Notes under the pieces: generated by a model
The model's database searches: none
What the model was told of the DNA's origin: nothing
The model's input: only the letters and a program-made list of their open reading frames with translations
Made by a program: the position numbers and the translations under genes
Origin: Turicibacter sp. UBA7094
GTDB lineage: Bacteria; Bacillota_I; Bacilli_A; MOL361; Turicibacteraceae
NCBI GenBank assembly: GCA_002493395.1
Contig: DKYS01000113.1
Coordinates: 3,374-9,774 of the forward strand
Direction of reading: 5' to 3'
Length of the DNA: 6,401 bases
In this document: positions 1-6,315 of the stretch, piece after piece
Layout of the letters: every line of letters starts with the position of its first letter
Numbering within the stretch: position 1 is the stretch's first letter

Positions 1-825
1 AGTCAACCATTTGCTATTGATTTAAGTCAAAATCCACTTCTAGACTTGGAGATAGAAGGATTTACTGGAACATGGTCGGTTCTTATTAAAGATGTGGATA
101 GTGGTCACGAATTTTATTTATTAAAAGATAGTACGGAAGCAGGTCATATTATTTCTAAGATGAACTATGTTCTTCATCGCTTAAATCCAGGGACTTTTAA
201 TTTATTAGGTAAACACGAACTTCAATTAATTATTAGACCGGGTGATAATTCTAGTGTTACAGTAAAAAAAGTTCAAGTCTTTAATGAAGGAATTCAAACA
301 ATTGAAGAAAGTAAGTGGAAAACTTCATTTAGAACAGAAAAAATCACGCATTGGCAATCACGTTTCAATGCATTGGCGCGCCTTAATTATTATAAGGGAC
401 AAGCTGTCATTCGTAATCTAAATCCGAATGGTAATGGTGGAATGCAAACTCACTATTTTGAGGTTAACTTACGTCGAAATCCACAATTTAAGATTAAGGT
501 AGATGAGGTAGACGAGCTTTGGTCATTACTTGTGTATATCGAGGGGGATAACCGCGGTTATTATCTCCAATATCCTACAGATAAGACTGGGACTTTTACT
601 TATGATATTGACAAAGTACTAGAAAAGGCGTTACCTAAAGACGTATTGGAGGATAATGTGAATCTTCAGTTTTGGGTTATTTCGAATGGGAATTATGATT
701 CAACGGTGAAAGTGGATTATTTACGATTAGAATATGAAAAAAATTGGTTTGAGTTAATTTCAATTGCGGTAATTTCTATTTTGAGTGTGATAGCAATTTG
801 TGTGAATGTGAATAAGGAACCGTAA
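1..825 (+). CDS. Surface protein with tandem beta-rich domains and C-terminal membrane anchor (5'-partial)
   Basis: I do not recognise a named gene. The frame is open from base 1. The first possible start (TTG at 46) has no SD site, and the 15 codons before it align with the second internal repeat, so the gene begins left of the window. Numbering from the first visible codon, residues 1-96 and 150-245 align without gaps over at least their first 60 positions at an offset of 149. Shared positions include F4/F153, NP at 11-12/160-161, W25-S/W174-S, YL at 39-40/188-189 and G49/G198. This is a tandem duplication of a beta-strand-rich, carbohydrate-binding-like module. Residues about 250-268 (FELISIAVISILSVIAICV) form one hydrophobic helix followed by a short polar tail (NVNKEP), so the protein is probably exported and held by its C-terminus, with no LPXTG motif. 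An extracellular role, perhaps sugar or cell-wall binding beside an upstream enzymatic part, is inference. A terminator follows at once. Confidence 0.75.
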   Translation, partial: SQPFAIDLSQNPLLDLEIEGFTGTWSVLIKDVDSGHEFYLLKDSTEAGHIISKMNYVLHRLNPGTFNLLGKHELQLIIRPGDNSSVTVKKVQVFNEGIQTIEESKWKTSFRTEKITHWQSRFNALARLNYYKGQAVIRNLNPNGNGGMQTHYFEVNLRRNPQFKIKVDEVDELWSLLVYIEGDNRGYYLQYPTDKTGTFTYDIDKVLEKALPKDVLEDNVNLQFWVISNGNYDSTVKVDYLRLEYEKNWFELISIAVISILSVIAICVNVNKEP

Positions 826-851
826 AAAAGAGTCTTTAAAGACTCTTTTTT
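824..851 (+). terminator. Rho-independent terminator of the surface-protein gene
   Basis: This is a perfect palindrome overlapping the stop codon. A6-GAGTC (824-834) pairs with GACTC-T6 (841-851), and the loop TTTAAA is itself self-complementary. The U-run on the + strand fits an intrinsic terminator that separates this gene from the next one. Confidence 0.85.
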
Positions 852-887
852 AATAAAAAGGACTAAATTGGATAAATTTTGTAGAGG

Positions 888-929
888 TTCATATAGAAGG
901 CGCAGTTCGCTATAAAATTATGGTAAAAT
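888..929 (+). promoter_or_regulatory. Candidate promoter(s) of the HEXXH protein gene
   Basis: Two overlapping candidates are visible. The first is TTCATA (888-893), a 17-nt spacer, and TATAAA (911-916). The second is an extended -10, TGG-TAAAAT (921-929), with no good -35. Either would give a short leader of about 15-30 nt ahead of the start. The upstream terminator means the gene needs its own promoter, but I cannot choose between the two from sequence alone. Confidence 0.45.
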
Positions 930-932
930 ATT

Positions 933-944
933 AAAGAGGGGGGG
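933..944 (+). promoter_or_regulatory. Ribosome binding site containing a G7 tract
   Basis: The site is AAAGAGG running into seven consecutive G residues (938-944). The end of the tract is 6 nt before ATG 951 and only 3 nt before TTG 948. That spacing favours ATG 951 as the start. A G7 run is unusual in such AT-rich DNA. Confidence 0.7.
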
Positions 945-950
945 ACCTTG

Positions 951-1742
951 ATGATTATTAAAACAGAGATAATAGATTCATTTTTAGAGCACGGAAATTT
1001 GGACGCGGTAAAAAATCATTGGATTTATAGCGTTATTGTTCCAGGCCAATATACATTTGAAAATCCTAACAATGTAAATAAAGAATTGTTGGTTCACTTA
1101 TATGAGACCATTAAAAATAGATTATATCAGTTTAAACCTTTAAATGAGGAGTTGTGGCATAAAATATTTGGTGAGCTCTGCATTCCAGATACGACTGCTA
1201 TTTATTTAATTGTGGGCATGCCTAAACCTTATGATGCAGTTGTGAGGGAAGATCAGGCAGGGATGAGGTGCATTATTTTAGATCTAGTTAGACTATGTAC
1301 CTATGCGGATAGTTTAGAAGAACTTGATTTTATAGCAGCCGACTTTTTAACACATGAACTTTCTCATGTATTGATGAGTCAAAAGTATCCGTATTCTAAG
1401 CAGATTCCTAAGGTAAATGTTTTAAAGCAATTAGTCTTTGATGAAGGAATCGCTCATTTTTTATCCTACCAAGAGGATGTGTTATCGGTAGACTGGCATA
1501 CGGATAAAATGAATAATCGTCGTGATTCGGTATATCAAAAGTTACGCTATTATTTAACTCAGGAACAGGAGTTAACAGCAGATGCCTTCTTGAATGCGAA
1601 TACGGGCCCATTTTGGGATAAATATGCTTCAATTTCAGGAATGTTTGCTGTCGTTTCTTATTGTGAACATGGAGGAAAACTTGAAGATTTATTAGAAAAG
1701 GGACCGACTGCATTACTTGATATTATTGAAAAAGGAATTTAA
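951..1742 (+). CDS. Predicted soluble zinc metallopeptidase-like protein (HEXXH...E)
   Basis: This is a 263-residue protein with no signal peptide or membrane segment, so it is probably cytoplasmic. The key motif is HELSH at residues 135-139 (H135, E136, H139), inside a predicted helix (DFLTHELSHVLM). A second segment, DEGIAHFLSY, follows at 164-173 and supplies E165, 26 residues after the second histidine. HEXXH plus a downstream E in an EGxA/H context is the gluzincin zinc-site pattern, as in DUF2268-type putative zinc proteases. I infer that class from the motif and cannot assign a family. The substrate is unknown. I chose ATG 951 over the adjacent TTG 948 because of codon preference and SD spacing. 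The gene stands alone between two terminators and converges on the GntR regulator. It could also be a non-proteolytic zinc protein, since the motif shows metal binding but not activity. Confidence 0.8.
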   Translation: MIIKTEIIDSFLEHGNLDAVKNHWIYSVIVPGQYTFENPNNVNKELLVHLYETIKNRLYQFKPLNEELWHKIFGELCIPDTTAIYLIVGMPKPYDAVVREDQAGMRCIILDLVRLCTYADSLEELDFIAADFLTHELSHVLMSQKYPYSKQIPKVNVLKQLVFDEGIAHFLSYQEDVLSVDWHTDKMNNRRDSVYQKLRYYLTQEQELTADAFLNANTGPFWDKYASISGMFAVVSYCEHGGKLEDLLEKGPTALLDIIEKGI

Positions 1743-1747
1743 ATCAT

Positions 1748-1777
1748 AAAAAAAGAGACGTTATCGTCTCTTTTTTT
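1748..1777. terminator. Bidirectional intrinsic terminator between convergent genes
   Basis: A7 (1748-1754), stem GAGACG (1755-1760), loop TTAT, stem CGTCTC (1765-1770), T7 (1771-1777). The arms are perfectly complementary, and there is a U-run on either strand. It lies 5 nt after the HEXXH gene stop and 15 nt beyond the stop of the opposing gntR-type gene, so it can serve both. Confidence 0.9.
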
Positions 1778-1792
1778 ATATCATCGATTTTA

Positions 1793-2521
1793 TCAGATAG
1801 TTAACTCTACAACGTATTTGTATTTATCTGATCGGTAGTAGGTTGTTGTATATTCAATACTTCTGTTATTTTGATCTTTGCTAATTCGTGTTCGTTTTAA
1901 AACGGCATCATTGGTCGAGATTTCTAAGGCGTCAGCAACGATGACATTTGCTAGCATGGCCTCGATGTATTCTTCAGCATGGGTAATATGAATGTTTTGT
2001 GAGGCTAATAAATAGTATAAGGATCCGTATTGTTCCGCGTCAAATGGAAGGTTTAGTGATTCTGGTAAATAGGAGATAGAGTACATAATAATATCATTAT
2101 TAACCATGCGGATACGATTTAATCGTAAAACTTTTTCATTCGGAGCAAGATTTAGAGCTGATTTGATAGTTTCATCGGGCGTGACAAGTGAGATATTTAT
2201 TTGTTTATTTTTAAGGACTAATCCCTGTTCAGACATTTTTTGGGTAAAACTTTTAACGGTAGATAATTTATCAGCAATTGCGTTTGAAAGGACAATTGTT
2301 CCTTTTCCGCGACCTCTTTCTTTTTTTAGGAGGCCTTCGTTTACTAATTCATTCACAGCTTGACGAATAGTCATACGACTTACGCTAAACATATCTTCTA
2401 ATTCATTTTCTGATGGAATCGTACTTCCAACGGGGTATTCACTGGTTATAATCTTGTGTTTTAGGATGTCTTTAATTTGTAAGTATAAAGGTTTAGAATC
2501 CTTTGAACGATCAAGTATCAC
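1793..2521 (-). CDS. GntR family transcriptional regulator, HutC subfamily (UTRA domain)
   Basis: This 242-residue regulator has the usual length and order for the HutC subfamily. Residues about 11-77 form the GntR winged helix: PLYLQIKDILKHKI, then PSENELEDMFSVSRMTIRQAV (recognition helix around 47-57) and the wing ERGRGKGTIV (68-77). Residues about 88-238 form a UTRA effector domain, shown by VLRLNRIRM (131-139), YSISYLPESL (147-156), the RTRIS segment (210-214) and the IEYTTTYYRSDKYKYVVEL ending. HutC regulators such as NagR/YvoA and DasR bind small phosphorylated sugars or other metabolites and release their operator. The ligand here cannot be read from the sequence. The start is GTG at 2519-2521, chosen because AGGAGG lies 8 nt upstream. 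No metabolic operon adjoins it, so any targets other than itself lie outside the window. Confidence 0.93.
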   Translation of the reverse strand: MILDRSKDSKPLYLQIKDILKHKIITSEYPVGSTIPSENELEDMFSVSRMTIRQAVNELVNEGLLKKERGRGKGTIVLSNAIADKLSTVKSFTQKMSEQGLVLKNKQINISLVTPDETIKSALNLAPNEKVLRLNRIRMVNNDIIMYSISYLPESLNLPFDAEQYGSLYYLLASQNIHITHAEEYIEAMLANVIVADALEISTNDAVLKRTRISKDQNNRSIEYTTTYYRSDKYKYVVELTI

Positions 2522-2529
2522 AGGTGTTT

Positions 2530-2535
2530 CCTCCT
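2530..2535 (-). promoter_or_regulatory. SD site fixing the GTG start of the GntR regulator
   Basis: AGGAGG read on the minus strand, followed by AA and a total spacer of 8 nt to GTG 2521. It is a consensus-strength site and supports the non-ATG start. Confidence 0.85.
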
Positions 2536-2547
2536 ATTCGATTTAAA

Positions 2548-2570
2548 ATGATATCCTATAATAATATCAT
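2548..2570. promoter_or_regulatory. Inverted-repeat operator candidate in the regulator's promoter
   Basis: The arms ATGATAT (2548-2554) and ATATCAT (2564-2570) are perfect 7-bp inverted repeats separated by 9 bp. They cover the downstream part of the -10 box and the expected transcription start. GntR dimers bind inverted repeats, and HutC members commonly repress their own gene, so this is a reasonable autoregulatory site. The arms are AT-only apart from one G:C pair each, so chance cannot be excluded. Confidence 0.5.
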
Positions 2571-2594
2571 AATGTTTTTAGAATTATTTTTCAA
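2566..2594 (-). promoter_or_regulatory. SigA-type promoter of the GntR regulator gene
   Basis: On the minus strand: -35 TTGAAA (2589-2594), a 17-nt spacer, and -10 TATGAT (2566-2571). Both boxes match the vegetative consensus well (4/6 and 5/6). The predicted start near 2559 gives a leader of about 38 nt carrying the AGGAGG site. Confidence 0.7.
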
Positions 2595-2708
2595 CTCCCA
2601 CATCATTTAGCGAGTAAAACATATAGATGTTATTTTTATAATGAGGAATATTAAAAATTTAAATGGGGATATTTTATCTAACTTTTTTAAAAGAGATAAC
2701 TAATCATC

Positions 2709-2746
2709 AAAAAAGGTAGTCCCTCAATAAATGAGGTGCTACCTTT
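2709..2746 (-). terminator. Intrinsic terminator downstream of ktrB
   Basis: On the minus strand, AAAGGTAG (from 2746-2739) pairs with CTACCTTT (2719-2712). The inner stem CCTCA/TGAGG (2736-2732 with 2726-2722) caps a 5-nt loop. One mismatch and one G-U pair separate the two stems. A run of six U (2714-2709) follows. It sits about 50 nt beyond the ktrB stop and insulates the GntR gene. The rest of the 2595-2708 gap is AT-rich with no gene that I can see. Confidence 0.85.
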
Positions 2747-2798
2747 AATTTACCATATGAAACTGCTTTCTTTGTATAAAAATATTCAAATTCATAAA

Positions 2799-4163
2799 TT
2801 AACCAATAATAATGTCTGCCTTTGGATAACGAACTTTCGCAGGATGAGCATTTGCTCTAAAAATAAGTAAGAAAGTTATAATTCCAATACGTCCAATAAA
2901 CATGGTTGCAATGAGTACAATCTTCGCAAATGAGGTTAATGTTGATGTTATCCCCATGGACAATCCAGTGGTTCCAAAGGCTGAGCAAACTTCAAAGAAG
3001 ATTTCCATTAATGAGAATGAATCGCTCATGCAGATGAGTAGGGTTGAAAGGCATACAATTAATGTAGCAACGATATAAATCATAAATGACTTATACACAG
3101 TTTGTGTTTCAATCTCTCGTCCATAAATATTGACGTATTGTCTTCCTCGGGCAAATGAGAGAATGGCAAGTACCATAATAGCGAAGGTTGTAGTTCGAAT
3201 TCCTCCCCCCGATGAATTCGGTGAGGAACCAATGAACATAAGCCCACAATACATGGTTAATGTAGCAGGGGAGAAGGCATTCATATCAATGGTTGCAAAA
3301 CCTGCGTTACGTGTACTTAGTGAGTTAAAGGTTGCAAAAAAGAATCCTTCAACCAATCCTCTACCTACGAGAAAGTGATCATATTCAAAAATATAGAATC
3401 CGATTATACCAATAACCCATAAGATGAGTGTTGTAACCATCGTCAGCTTTGTATAAATAGAAAATTTAAAGCGCTGATTAGTCTTTTTACAGTGGACATA
3501 CTTTTGAATATCTAAGATGACTGGGAATCCCATAGCTCCAAAGAACATGAGTATCATATGAAGGGTTTGAACAAAGTAATCATTTTGGAACGGAATGAGT
3601 GATTGCCCGGTAATATCAAATCCTGAGTTTGTGATAGCTGAAACAGTTGTAAAGAATCCCTGAAGCATAGCTATCCAATAAACCGAGTAGTATCCTGCAA
3701 AGTAATAATAGTGTCCTAGGATTAGCATGAAGATAAGTTCGATGACGAGAAAGGAGATTAATACAGATTTAACAAGTTTTACGACTCCACTTAAATTAAT
3801 CTGATTTTGATCCGTCATGATTAGGGCACGCTCTCTCGTAGAGATTTTATGCCCTGCTAATAACCAGATAGCGGTTGAAATCATCATGAGTCCTAATCCC
3901 CCAATTTGGAGATTTAGGGCTAAAATTAAAATCCCTGGAAGACTAAACGTTTCAATGGTTGAGACGGGGGATAGCCCGGTATTACTAAGCCCACTTGTTG
4001 AGACGAAAAGGGCATCTAGAAAGGAAAGGGATGCACCTTCTTTTAGACTGAATGGTAGCCAAAGTAAAATAGCAAATCCGACCGTAAATAGAAAATAATA
4101 CCCAGCAATTAGTCGAGTCGGGGTGGAATGAAGAAAGGTTCGAAATTTTTGAAAAATAAACAT
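2799..4163 (-). CDS. ktrB: Ktr/Trk potassium uptake system membrane subunit (KtrB-type)
   Basis: This is a 454-residue integral membrane protein of the TrkH/TrkG/KtrB superfamily, which moves K+ (often Na+-coupled) through a pore built from four non-identical membrane-pore-membrane repeats. All four pore loops and their filter glycines are visible: STSGLSNTGLSPV (G63), TTVSAITNSGFD (G181), SLSTRNAGFATID (G288) and SAFGTTGLSMGIT (G400). The flexible gating loop, GSSPNSSGGGIRTTT (312-326), and the conserved arginine in FIGRIG (R425) are also present. The length matches KtrB and is shorter than TrkH. I start at ATG 4161-4163 because AAGGGAG lies 7 nt upstream. The in-frame ATG at 4214 sits almost on the predicted transcription start and has no SD site. 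No ktrA gene for the cytoplasmic gating ring is adjacent, so KtrA must be encoded elsewhere or be absent. Ion preference cannot be settled from sequence. Confidence 0.93.
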   Translation of the reverse strand: MFIFQKFRTFLHSTPTRLIAGYYFLFTVGFAILLWLPFSLKEGASLSFLDALFVSTSGLSNTGLSPVSTIETFSLPGILILALNLQIGGLGLMMISTAIWLLAGHKISTRERALIMTDQNQINLSGVVKLVKSVLISFLVIELIFMLILGHYYYFAGYYSVYWIAMLQGFFTTVSAITNSGFDITGQSLIPFQNDYFVQTLHMILMFFGAMGFPVILDIQKYVHCKKTNQRFKFSIYTKLTMVTTLILWVIGIIGFYIFEYDHFLVGRGLVEGFFFATFNSLSTRNAGFATIDMNAFSPATLTMYCGLMFIGSSPNSSGGGIRTTTFAIMVLAILSFARGRQYVNIYGREIETQTVYKSFMIYIVATLIVCLSTLLICMSDSFSLMEIFFEVCSAFGTTGLSMGITSTLTSFAKIVLIATMFIGRIGIITFLLIFRANAHPAKVRYPKADIIIG

Positions 4164-4170
4164 GATGGCA

Positions 4171-4177
4171 CTCCCTT
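4171..4177 (-). promoter_or_regulatory. SD site that decides the ktrB start
   Basis: AAGGGAG on the minus strand, 7 nt before ATG 4163. This removes 17 codons from the longest possible reading frame. Confidence 0.8.
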
Positions 4178-4221
4178 TAATAATTGATAAACATAGCGTG
4201 ACGCTAGTTGACATAAATTTG

Positions 4222-4230
4222 ATTATATCA
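4222..4230 (-). promoter_or_regulatory. Extended -10 promoter of ktrB
   Basis: TGA-TATAAT on the minus strand is a perfect -10 hexamer with the TGn extension. No good -35 lies 16-18 nt upstream, where the region is a T-run, as is common for extended -10 promoters. The predicted start near 4215 gives a leader of about 50 nt holding a 5-bp hairpin (TAGCG/CGCTA). It is too short for a known c-di-AMP riboswitch. Confidence 0.65.
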
Positions 4231-4386
4231 CTAATAGCAACAAAAAAAGTGTAAAAATTATGGTGATATTCGATAAAAGCGCTACTTTAATCGGATTATG
4301 CTTGACTAAGCAAGAGAGATAGAGCGAATGCTAATTTGATTTATAAGTTTTAGTTAGCTTATCCACAACTGTAGGGTAGAGTTCTT
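4231..4386. other. Intergenic gap between the radical SAM gene and ktrB
   Basis: No gene is visible. It holds a small hairpin, TGCTT-GACT-AAGCA (4299-4312), without a U-run on either strand. It also holds one exact DnaA-box 9-mer, TTATCCACA (4359-4367). I found no convincing terminator for the radical SAM gene, so read-through into ktrB is possible. Confidence 0.5.
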
Positions 4387-6114
4387 TTATTGGATATCTT
4401 GAATAATATAATAACTCGTTTTTTGATTAGGCATATAAACGACAATTAGGTAGTGAAGTTCATCAACAGGTTTTAGTTGTTCACTTAAGTAAATGGGTTC
4501 AATAATTGCGTATTTGAAGATATCGGGTAACGTAATTTGATGGGTTTGAAGAAGGTGAATCATAACAGGCGAATGTTCAGCTAAATGATTAACAATTTTG
4601 CGACGTTCTTGTTTATGGAGTCGGTCTTCCCACCAAATTTTTGGTTTGATTTTACTTTGAGTGAGGTAGTCCACTTTTAGATAAGATAAAACAGTTTTTA
4701 AATTAGGGTATTCGATGCTTACTAGATAATCATATAGTCTTGTAAATAAGTCATTTAATTGGTAGTTAATCCATGGATAGCGTTCTTCCCAGTAAGCTCC
4801 AAATTTTTGCATAAAGGCAAAAGGCGAAGCCGCAAAGGGACCATCTACTAAGTAGTTCATCGTGTAATCTAAACGGTGGGCATTCCAGTAACGTTCAAGA
4901 ATCTCTTCAGCCAAATGGATATTGTGGACATCGATTTCCGATAGGGCATTGTTACGCTTCATCTCATAAGGAGCCAGTTGATCATAATCATATCCAAATT
5001 CATCAGCCTGTTTACGTAATCCCGTTCCACGTAATAGTTTTAAGAAGCCTAGTTGTAATTCTTCAGGACGAAGAGCGAAGACGTCGTTAAATGATTGTTC
5101 AAATCGATCATAAGGTTCTTCTGGAAGTCCAGCGATTAAATCTAGGTGTAAGATGATTTTTCCACCTTCTTTGATGCGAAGAATATTTGTAGTTAATTTA
5201 TCAAAGTTTTGACGACGTTTAACGAGTTTGTTAGTTAAGTCATAGGTCGATTGAATACCAATTTCGAATCTAAATAGTCCGGCAGGGGCATGTTCATTTA
5301 GATAGTCGATGAGTTCGGTTGGCATAATATCCGCAGTAATTTCAAACTGGAATTGGGTCCCTTCCATATGTTCTTCGATAATGAAGTTAAATACATCTAA
5401 GGCATACTTTTTATTAATATTGAATGTTCGATCTAAGAACTTAAATGTTTTTGCCCCATGTTTCATTAAATAGCGAATTTCATCTTTTACTTTTTCGATA
5501 TCAAAGTAACGAACTTTATTATCCACAGAAGCTAAACAATATTGACAAGAATAAGGGCACCCACGAGAAGTTTCGATATATTGGATACGTGTAGGTAAGA
5601 AGGGGATATCTTCTTCGAAATAAAAGGGCGATTGGATTTCTTTAGGATCAAGAATAGGAGCAGGGGGATTTTGGATAAGCTCATCGTCGATTAAACTGCG
5701 GTAGACGATTCCACGAACTTCAGAGATATCGCGCATTCCATGTAAAGACTCCATTAATTCCTTAAAAGATAGCTCTCCTTCTCCATAGATGATGTAGTCC
5801 ACTGAACTTCGAGAAAACCAAACATCAAAATCGTAAGATACTTCAGGTCCTCCCATGAGGATGGTTAAGGTCGGATCCTTTTTTTTCAATAGGTTGATAA
5901 GTTGTAATGTTTTTTCAATATTCCAAATATAAACGCTAAAACCAATAATTTTTGGATGGCTCGATAATAAATTATTAACAATGTTGTCCAACGAATCTTT
6001 TAGCGTATATTCTTTAAGCGTAATATCAAAATCTTTTGCGTTAGCCTTTAAATACCGAATGGCTAAGTTGGTATGAATGTACTTCGAATTTAATGTACTG
6101 AGTATAATTGACAT
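4387..6114 (-). CDS. B12-binding-domain radical SAM protein, DUF4080 type
   Basis: This is a 575-residue cytoplasmic protein. Residues about 1-140 form a Rossmann-like cobalamin-binding domain: LNSKYIHTNLAIRYL (8-22), IIGFSVYIWN (56-65), ILMGGPEVSYD (85-95) and YGEGE (110-114). Residues about 170-380 form the radical SAM core, with the 4Fe-4S cysteines in RGCPYSCQYC (C186, C190, C193), followed by FKFLDRTFN (225-232), FRFEIGIQS (281-289) and LDLIAGLPEE (324-333). The C-terminal part (about 380-575) fits the DUF4080 extension of this family. Family members are widespread in anaerobic and facultative Bacillota, and their reaction is unknown. Related cobalamin radical SAM enzymes perform methylations and ring rearrangements. 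The canonical DxHxxG cobalamin motif is absent. ATG 6114 is preceded by TGAGGTG at 7 nt. The gene is divergent from an ABC ATPase gene. The full-length frame has no damage. Confidence 0.9.
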   Translation of the reverse strand: MSIILSTLNSKYIHTNLAIRYLKANAKDFDITLKEYTLKDSLDNIVNNLLSSHPKIIGFSVYIWNIEKTLQLINLLKKKDPTLTILMGGPEVSYDFDVWFSRSSVDYIIYGEGELSFKELMESLHGMRDISEVRGIVYRSLIDDELIQNPPAPILDPKEIQSPFYFEEDIPFLPTRIQYIETSRGCPYSCQYCLASVDNKVRYFDIEKVKDEIRYLMKHGAKTFKFLDRTFNINKKYALDVFNFIIEEHMEGTQFQFEITADIMPTELIDYLNEHAPAGLFRFEIGIQSTYDLTNKLVKRRQNFDKLTTNILRIKEGGKIILHLDLIAGLPEEPYDRFEQSFNDVFALRPEELQLGFLKLLRGTGLRKQADEFGYDYDQLAPYEMKRNNALSEIDVHNIHLAEEILERYWNAHRLDYTMNYLVDGPFAASPFAFMQKFGAYWEERYPWINYQLNDLFTRLYDYLVSIEYPNLKTVLSYLKVDYLTQSKIKPKIWWEDRLHKQERRKIVNHLAEHSPVMIHLLQTHQITLPDIFKYAIIEPIYLSEQLKPVDELHYLIVVYMPNQKTSYYIIQDIQ

Positions 6115-6121
6115 GATTTAA

Positions 6122-6128
6122 CACCTCA
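6122..6128 (-). promoter_or_regulatory. SD site of the radical SAM gene
   Basis: TGAGGTG on the minus strand, 7 nt before ATG 6114. It confirms the start. Confidence 0.75.
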
Positions 6129-6144
6129 TTTTTTTATCCTTTCC

Positions 6145-6153
6145 ATTTTAGCA
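6145..6153 (-). promoter_or_regulatory. Extended -10 promoter of the radical SAM gene
   Basis: TGC-TAAAAT on the minus strand is a 5/6 match to the -10 with the TGn extension. It gives a leader of about 25 nt. No recognisable -35 lies at 17 nt. It is the same promoter style as at ktrB. Confidence 0.55.
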
Positions 6154-6233
6154 TAAATCGACTTTAGATACCTATATCTTTTATGGTCTTTTCCTTGAGA
6201 ATTTAAAGGGGAGGACTGTAAAAAGAGTTTTTA

Positions 6234-6263
6234 TTGAATTTAAAGATGGTGCTCGTTTAAAAT
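6234..6263 (+). promoter_or_regulatory. Candidate promoter of the ABC ATPase gene
   Basis: TTGAAT (6234-6239), an 18-nt spacer, and TAAAAT (6258-6263) on the + strand. The match is moderate. The region is AT-rich, so other combinations nearer the gene are also possible. Confidence 0.4.
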
Positions 6264-6315
6264 CTTTTATTTTGTTAATAATGAAGATAAAAAATGGATG
6301 GAAGTAGGTGGGAAG

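Noticed and set aside
46..48. TTG as the start of the first protein
   Set aside because: There is no SD site upstream, and the 15 preceding codons align with the second internal repeat, so the frame is continuous from outside the window.
1408..1713. 101-codon open frame on the minus strand
   Set aside because: It lies antisense inside the HEXXH gene, has no SD site or recognisable protein features, and is a shadow frame.
2106..2363. 85-codon open frame on the plus strand
   Set aside because: It is antisense to the GntR regulator, whose protein sequence is clearly real.
2675..2700. Imperfect inverted repeat TTATCT...AGATAA in the gap between the GntR gene and the ktrB terminator
   Set aside because: The arms are AT-rich and interrupted, with no gene end for it to serve. 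It is compatible with chance in such DNA.
3205..3210. C6 (G6 on the coding strand) tract inside ktrB as a possible slippage site
   Set aside because: It encodes the conserved glycine-rich gating loop (SSGGGIR), which explains the run without a phase-variation role.
3130..4098. Two plus-strand frames of 82 and 93 codons (3130-3378 and 3817-4098)
   Set aside because: Both are antisense to conserved ktrB pore segments and have no independent support.
4299..4312. Hairpin TGCTT-GACT-AAGCA as a terminator of the radical SAM gene
   Set aside because: The stem is only 5 bp and no U-run follows on either strand.
4359..4367. Exact DnaA box TTATCCACA
   Set aside because: It is a single box with no cluster, no AT-rich unwinding element and no dnaA or dnaN nearby, so it is not evidence of an origin.
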